Positions 47,657-57,705 of a stretch of DNA of 64,000 bases are shown one piece after another. Made by a program: the position numbers and the translations under genes. The DNA comes from Neorickettsia findlayensis (GTDB lineage Bacteria > Pseudomonadota > Alphaproteobacteria > Rickettsiales > Anaplasmataceae): assembly GCF_009856525.1 (NCBI RefSeq), contig NZ_CP047224.1, positions 310,001-374,000 of the forward strand, given 5' to 3'. The notes under the pieces were generated by a model that saw only the letters and a list, made by a program, of their open reading frames with translations, was not told the DNA's origin and made no database searches. How positions within the stretch are numbered: the stretch's first letter is position 1; each line of letters opens with the position of its first letter.

Positions 47657-48829
47657 ATGTTTGAGGGGTGTGACTATTTAGTAAAGAAAAAGATCTTGCA
47701 GTCTAAATCGGGTACTTTTCTTGTTGCGAAAATATCGAATCCTCTTTCTTACAGAGTTTTTTCTTATGATCAAAGGAAATGTGAGGGGTATCTGCTTGAG
47801 TTAGAAAAACGGATGCTTGCGGCTGGTTTAAATATCGTGGCATTTAAGCCACCAGTTATTCTGATTCTTGAGAGTAGTGCAAGTTCTGTGTGGAGCATAT
47901 ATGAAAAGATAACAGAGATTGCTTCTTCCATATTTCTCGAGTACGTGAGCTTTGCTGTAGGTTACTATGTTTTTTCGTTTGAGGCGCCAAGTGAAGTGAT
48001 AAGAAAAGCCTTCGCGGCTGTTTCTTTTGGTGAAAAGGAGGGTAGTGGGGTTGTCGATTATGCAAGTTGTACTTCGCAGTTGCAAGAATTCTCGGATGCA
48101 GTTGCAAAAGCTACGGTGCTGCACAGCGCACTGAGAAACAACGAGTTACTAAACGTCTTTCAGCCAATTGTTGATATAGAGACTTCACGTGTAATTTTTA
48201 GTGAATTCCTATTGAGGGTTAAGGGCGAAGAAAGTATCAGGAGTTGTATAGTTGCAGCGGAAAAAACGCATTTGATTTCTGTAGTGGATAAATTTGTTTT
48301 CAAGCGCGTTGTTGAACTTCTTGAGCGTCATAGTGATTTAAGATTGTCATTTAATCTTTCCATGCTAAGTGCAAGTGACGAGTTACAGATAGAGGGATTT
48401 TTAAAATCCTTTGCTACACTGCAATTCGTTGCAAAAAGGCTAGTTGTAGAGATTACGGAGGGAATATTATTGTCTAATACAGACAAGATGTTTGACTTTA
48501 TCTTTAAATTAAAATCTCTTGGATGTGGTATAGCTCTAGATGATTTCGGAAAGAATTTCTATCTCCCTTTCTCGCAGCTTGAGAAATTACCGATAGATTA
48601 TCTTAAGCTTGATAGAGAGTTCGCTGGGGAAATTAAAACTAGTAAGAATGCTTCTATTTTTATTAAAAGTATTCTTGAAATTGCAAATAACTTGAACATT
48701 AAGGTAGTTGCGGAGTTTGTTGAAGACAAAAGTGTCTTTGATTTGTTCAAGGAATTAGGAATCAGATATATGCAGGGTAACTATCTATACGAGGCCAGTT
48801 CGGAGCTAAAAGATTCTGTAAGTGCATGA
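47657..48829 (+). CDS. EAL domain protein, probable c-di-GMP phosphodiesterase
   Basis: 390 residues. The C-terminal 240 are an EAL domain: FQPIVDIETSRVIFSEFLLRV holds the signature as EFL instead of EAL, then FNLSML (Asn), VVEITEG (Glu), GIALDDFGKN (two Asp), PIDYLKLDREF (Lys), VVAEFVED (Glu) and IRYMQGNYLY (Gln). All metal and catalytic positions are kept, so activity is plausible. The N-terminal 150 residues are unrecognised and lack a GGDEF motif or membrane helices. An AAAGGA lies before the ATG. Its stop overlaps the dxr start (ATGA). Confidence 0.88.
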   Translation: MFEGCDYLVKKKILQSKSGTFLVAKISNPLSYRVFSYDQRKCEGYLLELEKRMLAAGLNIVAFKPPVILILESSASSVWSIYEKITEIASSIFLEYVSFAVGYYVFSFEAPSEVIRKAFAAVSFGEKEGSGVVDYASCTSQLQEFSDAVAKATVLHSALRNNELLNVFQPIVDIETSRVIFSEFLLRVKGEESIRSCIVAAEKTHLISVVDKFVFKRVVELLERHSDLRLSFNLSMLSASDELQIEGFLKSFATLQFVAKRLVVEITEGILLSNTDKMFDFIFKLKSLGCGIALDDFGKNFYLPFSQLEKLPIDYLKLDREFAGEIKTSKNASIFIKSILEIANNLNIKVVAEFVEDKSVFDLFKELGIRYMQGNYLYEASSELKDSVSA

Positions 48830-49992
48830 AGAAAATCTCCATTTTGGGTTCTACTGGTTCGGTTGGTTGTCAATCTGTTGATGTGGTCTCTCGTTTCTAT
48901 AGAGATGCAATTAAGGTTGACGCACTGAGCTGTCATAGTAACCACGCATTGTTAATACAGCAGGCGCGTTTATTATCTCCACAAAAGGTTTTTGTTGCTG
49001 ATGAGTCTTCTTATAGGGAAGTCAAAACTGCTTTATGTTCACAGAATATAGAAGTCATACTTGATCGAGAGATCGAAATAGGCAATGCACTTTGTGACAA
49101 TGATATGCTTATTGTAAGCATTTCTGGAATTGCTGCCTTAAACCCGATATATAGCGCGATAAGTCGAGGGATTAAAGTTGCGACTTCCAATAAGGAAAGC
49201 CTTGTGTGTGGAGGTAGTCTACTCTTACCCTTTGTTGATAAGATCATTCCTTTGGACTCCGAGCATCATGCTGTAGCTAGGTTATTGCGTTCCAAACCTC
49301 CTGCGTTTGTCTCAGGAATTACTTTAACTGCTAGTGGTGGACCGTTTTTTCGGAAGAGAAAGAGAAATATTACGGTTGCTTGTGCTCTTGCTCATCCAAT
49401 TTGGAAGATGGGTAAGAAAAATTCAGTGGATTCTGCCACTATGATGAATAAAGTGTTGGAGGTCATAGAAGCACACTACCTTTTCCGAATACCTAAAGAA
49501 AAAATTTCTGTTCTGATACATCCAGAAGCTCTAATACATGGAATGGTTGATTTTTTAGATGGTTCTCAGCACGCTTTTATATCCCTACCGGATATGAGAG
49601 TTGGGATAAATAATGCCCTTGCTGGATTGGTTGAAGGCGGTTATGAGAAGACCTATGCCTACGGTAAGGTTCCTTTGGCAACGAGAAAATTTACATTCTA
49701 TGCCGCAAAAGAGGAGGAATTTCAAGCGCTAAAATTTCTTAAAACTGATCAAGAAATTGTGCTGAGTGCGGTAAATGATCTTGCTGTAGAAGATTTTCTT
49801 GCTGGGAAGCTAGATTTTCATAATATACCGGACTTCATTTCCTCTGGGTTGGACAAATTTCAGTACAATAAAGCTGATGTTAAGAACATTGGTGACGTCT
49901 TTTCTATTTATGATAAGGCTCAGTGTGTATGTAAGAGTGACAACAGTGGCTCATTTTTCAAGAAGTATCACCCGTTAGTATCAGGCGTGTAA
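48826..49992 (+). CDS. dxr: 1-deoxy-D-xylulose-5-phosphate reductoisomerase
   Basis: Second step of the MEP pathway. 388 residues: NADPH motif ILGSTGSVGCQSVDVV, ATSNKESLVCGGSLLLP, PLDSEHHAV (metal-site region), TLTASGGPFF, HPIWKMGKKNSVDSATMMNKVLEVIEA and IHPEALIHGMVDF. It is translationally coupled (4-base overlap) to an EAL protein, an odd pairing for a housekeeping isoprenoid gene. The 205 bases after it hold nothing clear. Confidence 0.97.
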   Translation: MKKISILGSTGSVGCQSVDVVSRFYRDAIKVDALSCHSNHALLIQQARLLSPQKVFVADESSYREVKTALCSQNIEVILDREIEIGNALCDNDMLIVSISGIAALNPIYSAISRGIKVATSNKESLVCGGSLLLPFVDKIIPLDSEHHAVARLLRSKPPAFVSGITLTASGGPFFRKRKRNITVACALAHPIWKMGKKNSVDSATMMNKVLEVIEAHYLFRIPKEKISVLIHPEALIHGMVDFLDGSQHAFISLPDMRVGINNALAGLVEGGYEKTYAYGKVPLATRKFTFYAAKEEEFQALKFLKTDQEIVLSAVNDLAVEDFLAGKLDFHNIPDFISSGLDKFQYNKADVKNIGDVFSIYDKAQCVCKSDNSGSFFKKYHPLVSGV

Positions 49993-50198
49993 ACTTGTGT
50001 TGTAGATGTTTGTACCTACTGATTTTCCAACGTGTCTTTCTATTGCAGCGAAAACCGGTTGACCCTATTCTGTAAGTGCTGTCGAACACAGGATTAACTA
50101 ACTTTTTTTTTGTGTGTAGAATGCTACGCTTTTTATCCTCTAACAGTCCACGCGAGGGCTCTAACAAGTTATTGCCTCGTATACTAAGGGCAGGAAAG

Positions 50199-51689
<1,491 letters not shown>

Positions 51690-51718
51690 TTGTACAAAGC
51701 CACGGTCCCTATTATAAG
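51690..51718 (+). promoter_or_regulatory. Promoter of the SDR gene
   Basis: TTGTAC (51690-51695), a 17-base spacer and TATAAG (51713-51718). Transcription would begin near 51725, after the in-frame TTG at 51722, so this promoter favours the ATG at 51752 as the true start. Confidence 0.6.
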
Positions 51719-51751
51719 ATCTTGTACGAGCTTTTTTTTGAAGAGACTTTT

Positions 51752-52426
51752 ATGATGCAGGGAAAAATAGTCTTAGTAACTGGTGTGTGTAACAGGATCG
51801 GCGCATCTATAGCGCGAAGATTTGCTTCGGAAGGGGCTTCTCTCGTTTTGCCTGCAGCAGATCTATCGGATCTTGATGAGTTAAATCAAGATATAAAAAA
51901 ATTGGGAGGAGAGTCAGTTCTTGTGCAAGCAGATGTGCTGGATGTTTTTCAGATGGAATCGCTTAAGGATGCTATCTCAGGTACCTCAAAAAAGTTAGAC
52001 GTTCTCATCTCTGCGCATTTTTATACAAGTGAGCCCAATCTCCTAGTAGATTATGAAGTTGATGAGTGGAGAAGAATAGTAGAAGAAAATTTTTCTTTAA
52101 ATTGGTATATGCTCAGAAATTTTGATGGGCTTTTGAAACGTTCTGAGCATGGTAGGGTAATTTTTCTTTCTCTTGAGAAAATTGTTGGCAAAAACCCTTT
52201 GTATTTTTCCCCGTATGTTGCAAGTAATGCAGCTCTTGCGCAGCTTATGAAAGGATATGCCAATGATGTTCTAAATTATGGTATGTGCGTAAACATGGTT
52301 GCCTTAGAAGGATACGAAGAGGGTATTGCTGTGGAACCTCAGCCTGAATGTGTGGAACTTTTTCTTCAGTTGAGTTCAGCACACTATAAGATCTCTGGTA
52401 GGAAACATTATGTTTCTTATAGTTAA
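51752..52426 (+). CDS. Short-chain dehydrogenase/reductase-like protein with altered active site
   Basis: Classical-SDR-sized protein (224 residues from ATG 51752; GAAGAG lies just upstream). The fold is clear from VLVTGVCNRIGASIARRFASEGASLVL, VLVQADVLD, DVLISAH and the later PYVASNAALAQLMKGYA and NMVALEG segments. Key residues differ: TGxxxGIG is TGVCNRIG, the NAG-type motif is SAH, and the catalytic YxxxK reads YVASN, without the lysine; a serine (IFLSLEK) is kept. It resembles pteridine reductase-like or FabG-like members but is probably not a normal reductase. It stands alone after its own promoter. Confidence 0.8.
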   Translation: MMQGKIVLVTGVCNRIGASIARRFASEGASLVLPAADLSDLDELNQDIKKLGGESVLVQADVLDVFQMESLKDAISGTSKKLDVLISAHFYTSEPNLLVDYEVDEWRRIVEENFSLNWYMLRNFDGLLKRSEHGRVIFLSLEKIVGKNPLYFSPYVASNAALAQLMKGYANDVLNYGMCVNMVALEGYEEGIAVEPQPECVELFLQLSSAHYKISGRKHYVSYS

Positions 52427-52521
52427 ATTGGAATACTAGTCTTACTCAAATTGAGCTTCTACTTAAAGCCTATTTGCTCTTTTTAAAAGTGTGTCAGTGC
52501 TGGAAGTTTTTTCTATGAATT

Positions 52522-53448
52522 GTGGAGTATAGAATTGATCCCTCGGTTTACGCCATTCTTGATGAGTGGACAAGATGGTTAGGTGGTGTAAAGTGCTTTT
52601 CTAGTAATACATTGGTTGCCTACAATAGGGATGCTATTGCTTTTTTGGATTTCCTTTCTACTTACAGAGGCGAATCTGTGTGTTGTGCTAGCCTGAAGTG
52701 CATAGATGATAAAGATTTACGCGCCTGGCTTGCTAGTAGAAGAAAAAATTCTATTTCTTTCCGCACAAATGCAAGAGCTTTGTCTTCAGTAAAGAGCTTT
52801 TTTAGATACCTTGCGAAACATAAGGAAGTTGTAAATGAAGATGTCTTAAGTGTTGTATTGAGGTTTAAGCCGAAGATGCTGCCACGTTCTTTAAGTTTTA
52901 AGGAAATAATAGAATTAATTGAAAAATTTTCTTCCTTGAAGATAAGTTGGATAGTAAAGAGGAACATTGCTCTATGCTATTTGTTGTATGGTTCTGGTTT
53001 GAGGATTAGTGAAGCGTTGAGTCTAAGAGTTGATGATCTTGCTCATAGTGAGATCAAAATAGTGGGTAAAGGTGGTAGGGAAAGAATGATTCGGTTGTTG
53101 CCTATAGTACGTGTTGCATTGGCAGATTATATTGCTTTGTGTCCATTCGAGTTGGATGAGGGAAGTTTTCTTTTTTTGGATCGGAACGGAAATAAGTTGT
53201 GTAGGACTGCTGTAGCAGGGGCTTTCCTCTCAATTCGTAGACAATTCAATCTTCCAGAGCATACTACGCCACACGCGCTTAGACACAGCTTTGCTACACA
53301 TCTACTACAAGAGGGTGTTGGTGTTCGTAAAATACAGGAATTGTTAGGGCACGCCTCACTTGCGAGCACTGAGATCTATGCAAAACTGAATGCTGAGTCA
53401 CTCATGGAAAAGTATAGGCAATTCTCTGTAAGAGATAGGGATGATTGA
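52522..53448 (+). CDS. Tyrosine recombinase XerC/XerD type
   Basis: Resolves chromosome dimers with a partner recombinase. 308 residues with an N-terminal SAM-like DNA-binding domain and a catalytic domain holding all expected residues: R in GSGLRISEALSL, K in GKGGRERMI, HALRHSFATHLL (His and second Arg), LLGHASLASTEIYAKL (His and the nucleophile Tyr). Start is GTG 52522; the upstream ATG at 52514 runs into a stop. XerC and XerD cannot be told apart here. No integron or phage context, so a housekeeping role is favoured. Confidence 0.92.
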   Translation: MEYRIDPSVYAILDEWTRWLGGVKCFSSNTLVAYNRDAIAFLDFLSTYRGESVCCASLKCIDDKDLRAWLASRRKNSISFRTNARALSSVKSFFRYLAKHKEVVNEDVLSVVLRFKPKMLPRSLSFKEIIELIEKFSSLKISWIVKRNIALCYLLYGSGLRISEALSLRVDDLAHSEIKIVGKGGRERMIRLLPIVRVALADYIALCPFELDEGSFLFLDRNGNKLCRTAVAGAFLSIRRQFNLPEHTTPHALRHSFATHLLQEGVGVRKIQELLGHASLASTEIYAKLNAESLMEKYRQFSVRDRDD

Positions 53449-53590
53449 GCCCTATCTAAGAGGAGTTGAGTTGCCGTAGAGTTAGCAACAATGAGTGTGC
53501 TTCTATTCTAGTGTCCTACACTTTTGAGCTTGTATCAGGTTGATGTAGGGGAGTAAAAAGGTTTTTCGAGCGTGATAATATTGAAACATA

Positions 53591-53663
53591 CGCCTCAGTC
53601 GTGGTTTAGCTGTGAGAGACGTAAAAGCGTGAAGAAAAGCCAATGCCTTAAAACACTGAGGCG
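53591..53663. other. 8-bp inverted repeat enclosing 57 bases, downstream of xer and purQ
   Basis: CGCCTCAG (53591-53598) pairs exactly with CTGAGGCG (53656-53663) in the spacer between the convergent xer and purQ genes. It could close a structured RNA or form a loose terminator. No T-run follows on either strand. Confidence 0.3.
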
Positions 53664-53691
53664 CCGAAGCAACAAAACCGAGATAGCTAGG

Positions 53692-54414
53692 TTAACGAAA
53701 GTAATCGTACGCGTTTTTAAAAATTTGCATCCCAGGCCCATCTCTAGGGATTGGTACATTCTCTCTTCTGCACTTCTCTCGAACCATATAGTAGTCGTCA
53801 GTTTGTACGAGAGAAACCGCTCTCTCTGGATGGGGCATAGTAATCAGCATCTTTCCCTCATATGCAGTAACAGCAGCAATCCTGTCGTAAGAACCATTCA
53901 CATCCTGGGTGTACCGCATGGCGACATCGACTTTCAAATTGCCCATATCTAGGGGTACTAATTTTCCCTCGCCATGAGCAATTGGTAAACGGATTCTATG
54001 AATACCCCTCATCCAAATAGAACCACTCTCAGGCACTTCAACGTCTTGCCACTCACATTGATACTGGTTCGAGGTATTTGCCTCAAAAGTGACCTCCAGA
54101 TCTTTGATTAAACGTACAAGTATCTGTGCACCATTACATATGCCTATGACTAGTTTATCTTCTTCTAGGAAGTTCTCTACTTTTTCTAGCAAGGGAGCAG
54201 TTTTACACGCGAACGCGTTTCCCGCGCCTGTATTATCAGCAAAAGAGAAACCCCCAGGAATCGCAAGAACTTGGTAACTGCGAAGTTTGCCAGGGTTGCT
54301 GAGCAAATCATTTAGATGCAAGATGCTCCCTGTAAAACCGGAAAGCTCAAACGCACGAAGTGTCTCGTCCTCGCAGTTAAGCCCATACCCAGACAGCACA
54401 AGTACACTAGCCAT
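53692..54414 (-). CDS. purQ: Phosphoribosylformylglycinamidine synthase subunit PurQ (glutaminase)
   Basis: Supplies ammonia from glutamine for the fourth step of purine synthesis, with PurL and PurS elsewhere. 240 residues: IPGGFSFADNTGAGNAFA, nucleophile loop VIGICNGAQIL (Cys about 97), IAHGEGKL, and the catalytic His-Glu in ITMPHPERAV. Small free-standing PurQ type. It is downstream of the 922-residue repeat protein on the same strand with 86 bases between, and that protein carries a similar motif. Confidence 0.95.
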   Translation of the reverse strand: MASVLVLSGYGLNCEDETLRAFELSGFTGSILHLNDLLSNPGKLRSYQVLAIPGGFSFADNTGAGNAFACKTAPLLEKVENFLEEDKLVIGICNGAQILVRLIKDLEVTFEANTSNQYQCEWQDVEVPESGSIWMRGIHRIRLPIAHGEGKLVPLDMGNLKVDVAMRYTQDVNGSYDRIAAVTAYEGKMLITMPHPERAVSLVQTDDYYMVREKCRRENVPIPRDGPGMQIFKNAYDYFR

Positions 54415-54500
54415 CTTTTTTTCAAAACCTTAAATGTAGTGTAACACACTCACGTGTAAAATACATGTCGAAATATCCAATATCATTGTCCTCACTCCCT

Positions 54501-57269
54501 TTATCGGGAACCGCTTTGAATTTTAGTAACGCATGTATAGGCAATACAGGATATGAGTGCACCAGTTAGGATACTACCAACAGCTTGTAGTGCCACAGGC
54601 ATATTTTCGAATCTTGGTATTAGGGGAATCAGCAGATAGATTATAGCTGCCAGCACCACGGCTGTAGCTACGGCAATGAACATGTTTTTCATACGTTCAG
54701 ACAGTGCTTGTTCAGTTTTCTTTGGTGCTGCTGGACTTTTACCTCTGCTTCGCGCGAAAAACGAACTAACGTTCCTTGAGAATCTCTGTAACACTCCCGC
54801 TTCGCATTGCTCTACGGCAGTTTTATCTTCAGGTGCATCTTTTTTTGCAACAGGTTTGCTTGAGAGACTTTGCGAGGAATCCGGTTCAGGAACTTTTTCC
54901 TCTACGGTGACTTTTAATTCACATCTTATTTCCTCCACTAGTGCTTTAACTGTCTCACTCTTCTCAGTGAGTACTGATAATGGTAGTACTATTCCACTAT
55001 CAAAGCAGAGCGTACCAGCTATCTGAGCGGGTTTTTGTAGTTTAGGTTTACACCCAGTTCCAATAAATTCTTCACCCCATGAAAGTTTTACCGCTGCTAC
55101 AGGCGGACTATCTTCTTTCATCTGGAGAGTAGTTTGAGAGGGTGTTAAGATCGAGAGAGGATCTGTGTCTTTTGCTGTCAACGGTAATGCAGCCATGATT
55201 GCCTCGGTGACTGAGCGTACGTTTTCCTGAATTATTGGGAACCGAGTTGCTGCTCTTACTACACTGCGTAATCCTTCTTCTGTTACTTTTACAAGCTTGT
55301 CAGAAGCGATAATACAACTCGACTGTCCCTCTGTAATGTGACATCCCCTTGTGAAGATTGTCTGAGCTGGAAGTACACCTACGGTTTCTGCATTGAGTAC
55401 CATTATTGCCACGGAGACTATGTATGTGCTGTCGGTTCCTATACTTACACTGCAGAATGATCCAAGATGCGGTTGGGTTACAGCACCTGGAGTGAGTTTA
55501 CAACACTCATCTGAGCATTGGTATCTCTCCAGTGCTTCTTGTAAAACTTCCACCAGACGTGGGAGAAGGCGCTCCGGATGAGGCATGCAAATAGCCATGC
55601 TGCCTTTTCCCTCTGTGGCTGATTTGCATATTTTGTGGTAGCTGGGGTCACCGTAGACAGTTTCGTTTCTAGCGCAACGTTGGCTCTCTGGGGGAATCGT
55701 GTCCACTAAAGCGGCTGTAGCTTTTAAACTGCTGCAGAGATAGTGTACTAAGGTTCTACTCCAAGTGCCCTGAAGCAATTCAGTCGGACATTGAAGAAAG
55801 CATTGCCTTGATGTTAGATCGAATAATACTTTGAACTGTGGTGCTAGAGTACTTGATAAAGGTAAATCAGTAGTTTGCTCTATGATTGTCTTGAGTAAGT
55901 TATTGGCAGCTTTGAAGTATGGTGTACATTCCAGCGAAAGTGCGCATATTTCTTGAATGAAAGGGAAGCACGCACTTTGTCCGCCAGGGAAATGACGTAG
56001 CACTAGAAATGTACCATTATCATTCCCTTCTACTTCTATTTTTTGGTAAGGTATGCGTAATCTTGGGTCTACAATAGATGTCAAACTTGCGCAAAATGCA
56101 CGCAAATCCTCTATTTGAGATTGTGTTAGGTTGCCTATCTTGTAGGTAAGTTGTGGCCCTGTTTTCTCATGTTTGTTTTTCTGAACAACCGATGACGCTG
56201 TAGCACCTTGCACTATGCTGGTTGTTTCTACGGAAAAACCAGCTATAGTGTTTCCCTCAAAAGTGGATGAAGATACCGGAATCACTGATGGAGTTGCTCC
56301 AGTAACGTTCATTATTGTTCTAGCTAGGATCTCTGTTGTCCATGGATTTGAAGCTCTTGCTGCAGCTAGCCATTCATGTACGGCTCTAAGAGTGCCGAAT
56401 GTGATGCTATCTGTGGATATCTCCTCAGGTTTTGGTTTTCCTGGATCATTGAGATGGCTTAAAAAATCTGCAGTCCCATCCAAATAGTGTGCTTTGACAA
56501 TTATTCCGCCTTCATCCCCATTTTCTTCATCCCCATTTGATGATGTGACATCCACGTTTCGCAACCCAAAGGCATCAGATATTTCTGATGCATACATGTT
56601 TGCCAGCTCCATGCCAGGCTGGACTTCCTCTTTGAGGGTTTTAGCTTCTTCAGCTTTTAGAAGCCTTAGTTGGAGTTCTTCTGTACTCTCTCCTGGAAGG
56701 ATTTGGTCAAGTTTTTGAGTTACTCTCTTAATGCTTGCTTTGGCCTTTTTCTTTAGTGCACTACTGCTGGCTGTAAGAGTCTGTGACCAACGTTTCAACA
56801 GCTTTTTTCGTGTTCCTTGAGGCTGTTCTCCTTGTTGCTGTGAATCTGGTACACCCTGTTGAGTAGATGCATTTGACTGTGCGTCTCCTTGTTCTTGAGG
56901 CTGTTCTCCTTGTTGCTGTGAATCTGGTACACCCTGTTGAGTAGATGCATTTGACTGTGCGTCTCCTTGTTCTTGAGGCTGTTCTCCTTGTTGCTGTGAA
57001 TCTGGTACACCCTGTTGAGTAGATGCATTTGACTGTGCGTCTCCTTGTTCTTGAGGCTGTTCTCCTTGTTGCTGTGAATCTGGTACACCCTGTTGAGTAG
57101 ATGCATTTGACTGTGCGTCTCCTTGTTCTTGAGGCTGTTCTCCTTGTTGCTGTGAATCTGGTACACCCTGTTGAGTAGATGCATTTGACTGTGCGCCTTC
57201 CTGTTCTTGAGGCTGTTCTCCTTGTTGTGTGTCTTGCATTTCTAATCCATCTTTCTTATGTGGCAACAT
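54501..57269 (-). CDS. Repeat-containing C-terminally membrane-anchored protein with PurQ-like motifs, unknown function
   Basis: 922 residues, not recognised as a whole. Order: a short start, five to six tandem copies of a 26-residue Gln/Pro/Ser-rich unit (residues about 14-155), a strongly basic helix (KKLLKRWSQ, LKKKAKASIKRVTQ), a long cysteine-rich middle, an acidic/lysine-rich linker near 820, and two C-terminal membrane helices (about residues 856-877 and 890-911). No signal peptide. In the middle, PGGQS, LECTP, LFDLTSRQC, PTELLQG, EGKGSMAICMPHPER fall in the order of PurQ/PurL glutaminase landmarks, but the nucleophile loop is not conserved. GGGAAG stands before ATG 57269. Probably lineage-specific; possibly host-facing. 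Confidence 0.8.
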   Translation of the reverse strand: MLPHKKDGLEMQDTQQGEQPQEQEGAQSNASTQQGVPDSQQQGEQPQEQGDAQSNASTQQGVPDSQQQGEQPQEQGDAQSNASTQQGVPDSQQQGEQPQEQGDAQSNASTQQGVPDSQQQGEQPQEQGDAQSNASTQQGVPDSQQQGEQPQGTRKKLLKRWSQTLTASSSALKKKAKASIKRVTQKLDQILPGESTEELQLRLLKAEEAKTLKEEVQPGMELANMYASEISDAFGLRNVDVTSSNGDEENGDEGGIIVKAHYLDGTADFLSHLNDPGKPKPEEISTDSITFGTLRAVHEWLAAARASNPWTTEILARTIMNVTGATPSVIPVSSSTFEGNTIAGFSVETTSIVQGATASSVVQKNKHEKTGPQLTYKIGNLTQSQIEDLRAFCASLTSIVDPRLRIPYQKIEVEGNDNGTFLVLRHFPGGQSACFPFIQEICALSLECTPYFKAANNLLKTIIEQTTDLPLSSTLAPQFKVLFDLTSRQCFLQCPTELLQGTWSRTLVHYLCSSLKATAALVDTIPPESQRCARNETVYGDPSYHKICKSATEGKGSMAICMPHPERLLPRLVEVLQEALERYQCSDECCKLTPGAVTQPHLGSFCSVSIGTDSTYIVSVAIMVLNAETVGVLPAQTIFTRGCHITEGQSSCIIASDKLVKVTEEGLRSVVRAATRFPIIQENVRSVTEAIMAALPLTAKDTDPLSILTPSQTTLQMKEDSPPVAAVKLSWGEEFIGTGCKPKLQKPAQIAGTLCFDSGIVLPLSVLTEKSETVKALVEEIRCELKVTVEEKVPEPDSSQSLSSKPVAKKDAPEDKTAVEQCEAGVLQRFSRNVSSFFARSRGKSPAAPKKTEQALSERMKNMFIAVATAVVLAAIIYLLIPLIPRFENMPVALQAVGSILTGALISCIAYTCVTKIQSGSR
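56822..57211 (-). repeat. Tandem array of 78-bp units inside the 922-residue protein gene
   Basis: Five units with exact 78-base period start at 56822, 56900, 56978, 57056 and 57134. The first four look identical in sequence; the fifth differs at a few bases (GCCTTC for GTCTCC), and partial copies flank the array. Each unit codes 26 residues (GEQPQEQGDAQSN followed by ASTQQGVPDSQQQ). Near identity at the DNA level indicates recent expansion or homogenisation. Confidence 0.97.
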
Positions 57270-57705
57270 CGATATACTTCCCGTTCATCTAGATCACAAC
57301 GAAAACCTACCAGCAGTACAAATCTCCTGGAGAGTGAAACAGTAAAATTACACTTTCTACAGTTTATCTGTAAATTTTTTTGCTTCTAGCATAACCTGGT
57401 TATTTTCACACGGTAGAGGAATTGTTGATTTTAGCTATTCCAATGAAAGTGTGATGCAGATCAGACTGAGGCAAACCATTTGTGCTAAATTTTAACATAG
57501 AATTTTGTTTCATGCTCACACAATAAAGTAAATTTTAAATTTTCTTTATAAATTAATTTTAAAGAAAATTTATCAAATTTTGACGCGCTAAAGGGAAAAC
57601 CTTACTTTGGCAAAAGAATAAAGGTCCTGTAAAAAAGAAAATACGAATGATTGCAGTAGGATTTTCATTAAGATATATTTGTCCTGGATCTAGCGTTTTG
57701 TTTTA
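57270..57705. promoter_or_regulatory. 436-base divergent region with 13-bp inverted repeat
   Basis: Between the repeat protein and the ACP gene. Contains TAAATTTTCTTTA (57536-57548) and its exact reverse complement TAAAGAAAATTTA (57560-57572), 11 bases apart. As an all-A/T sequence without adjoining T-run in a divergent spacer it looks more like a regulator or nucleoid-protein site than a terminator. No ORF or RNA gene is seen. Confidence 0.5.

Noticed and set aside
53572-53952. 126-residue plus-strand frame overlapping the end of purQ
   Set aside because: Its second half is antisense to conserved purQ codons and its first half lies over an inverted repeat; no ribosome binding site.
56795-57184. 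129-residue frame on the minus strand made of perfect 26-residue repeats
   Set aside because: It is the 78-bp array read in a second frame; the period is a multiple of three and the unit has no stop in that frame. The longer 922-residue frame has the better start, non-repeat domains and membrane helices.
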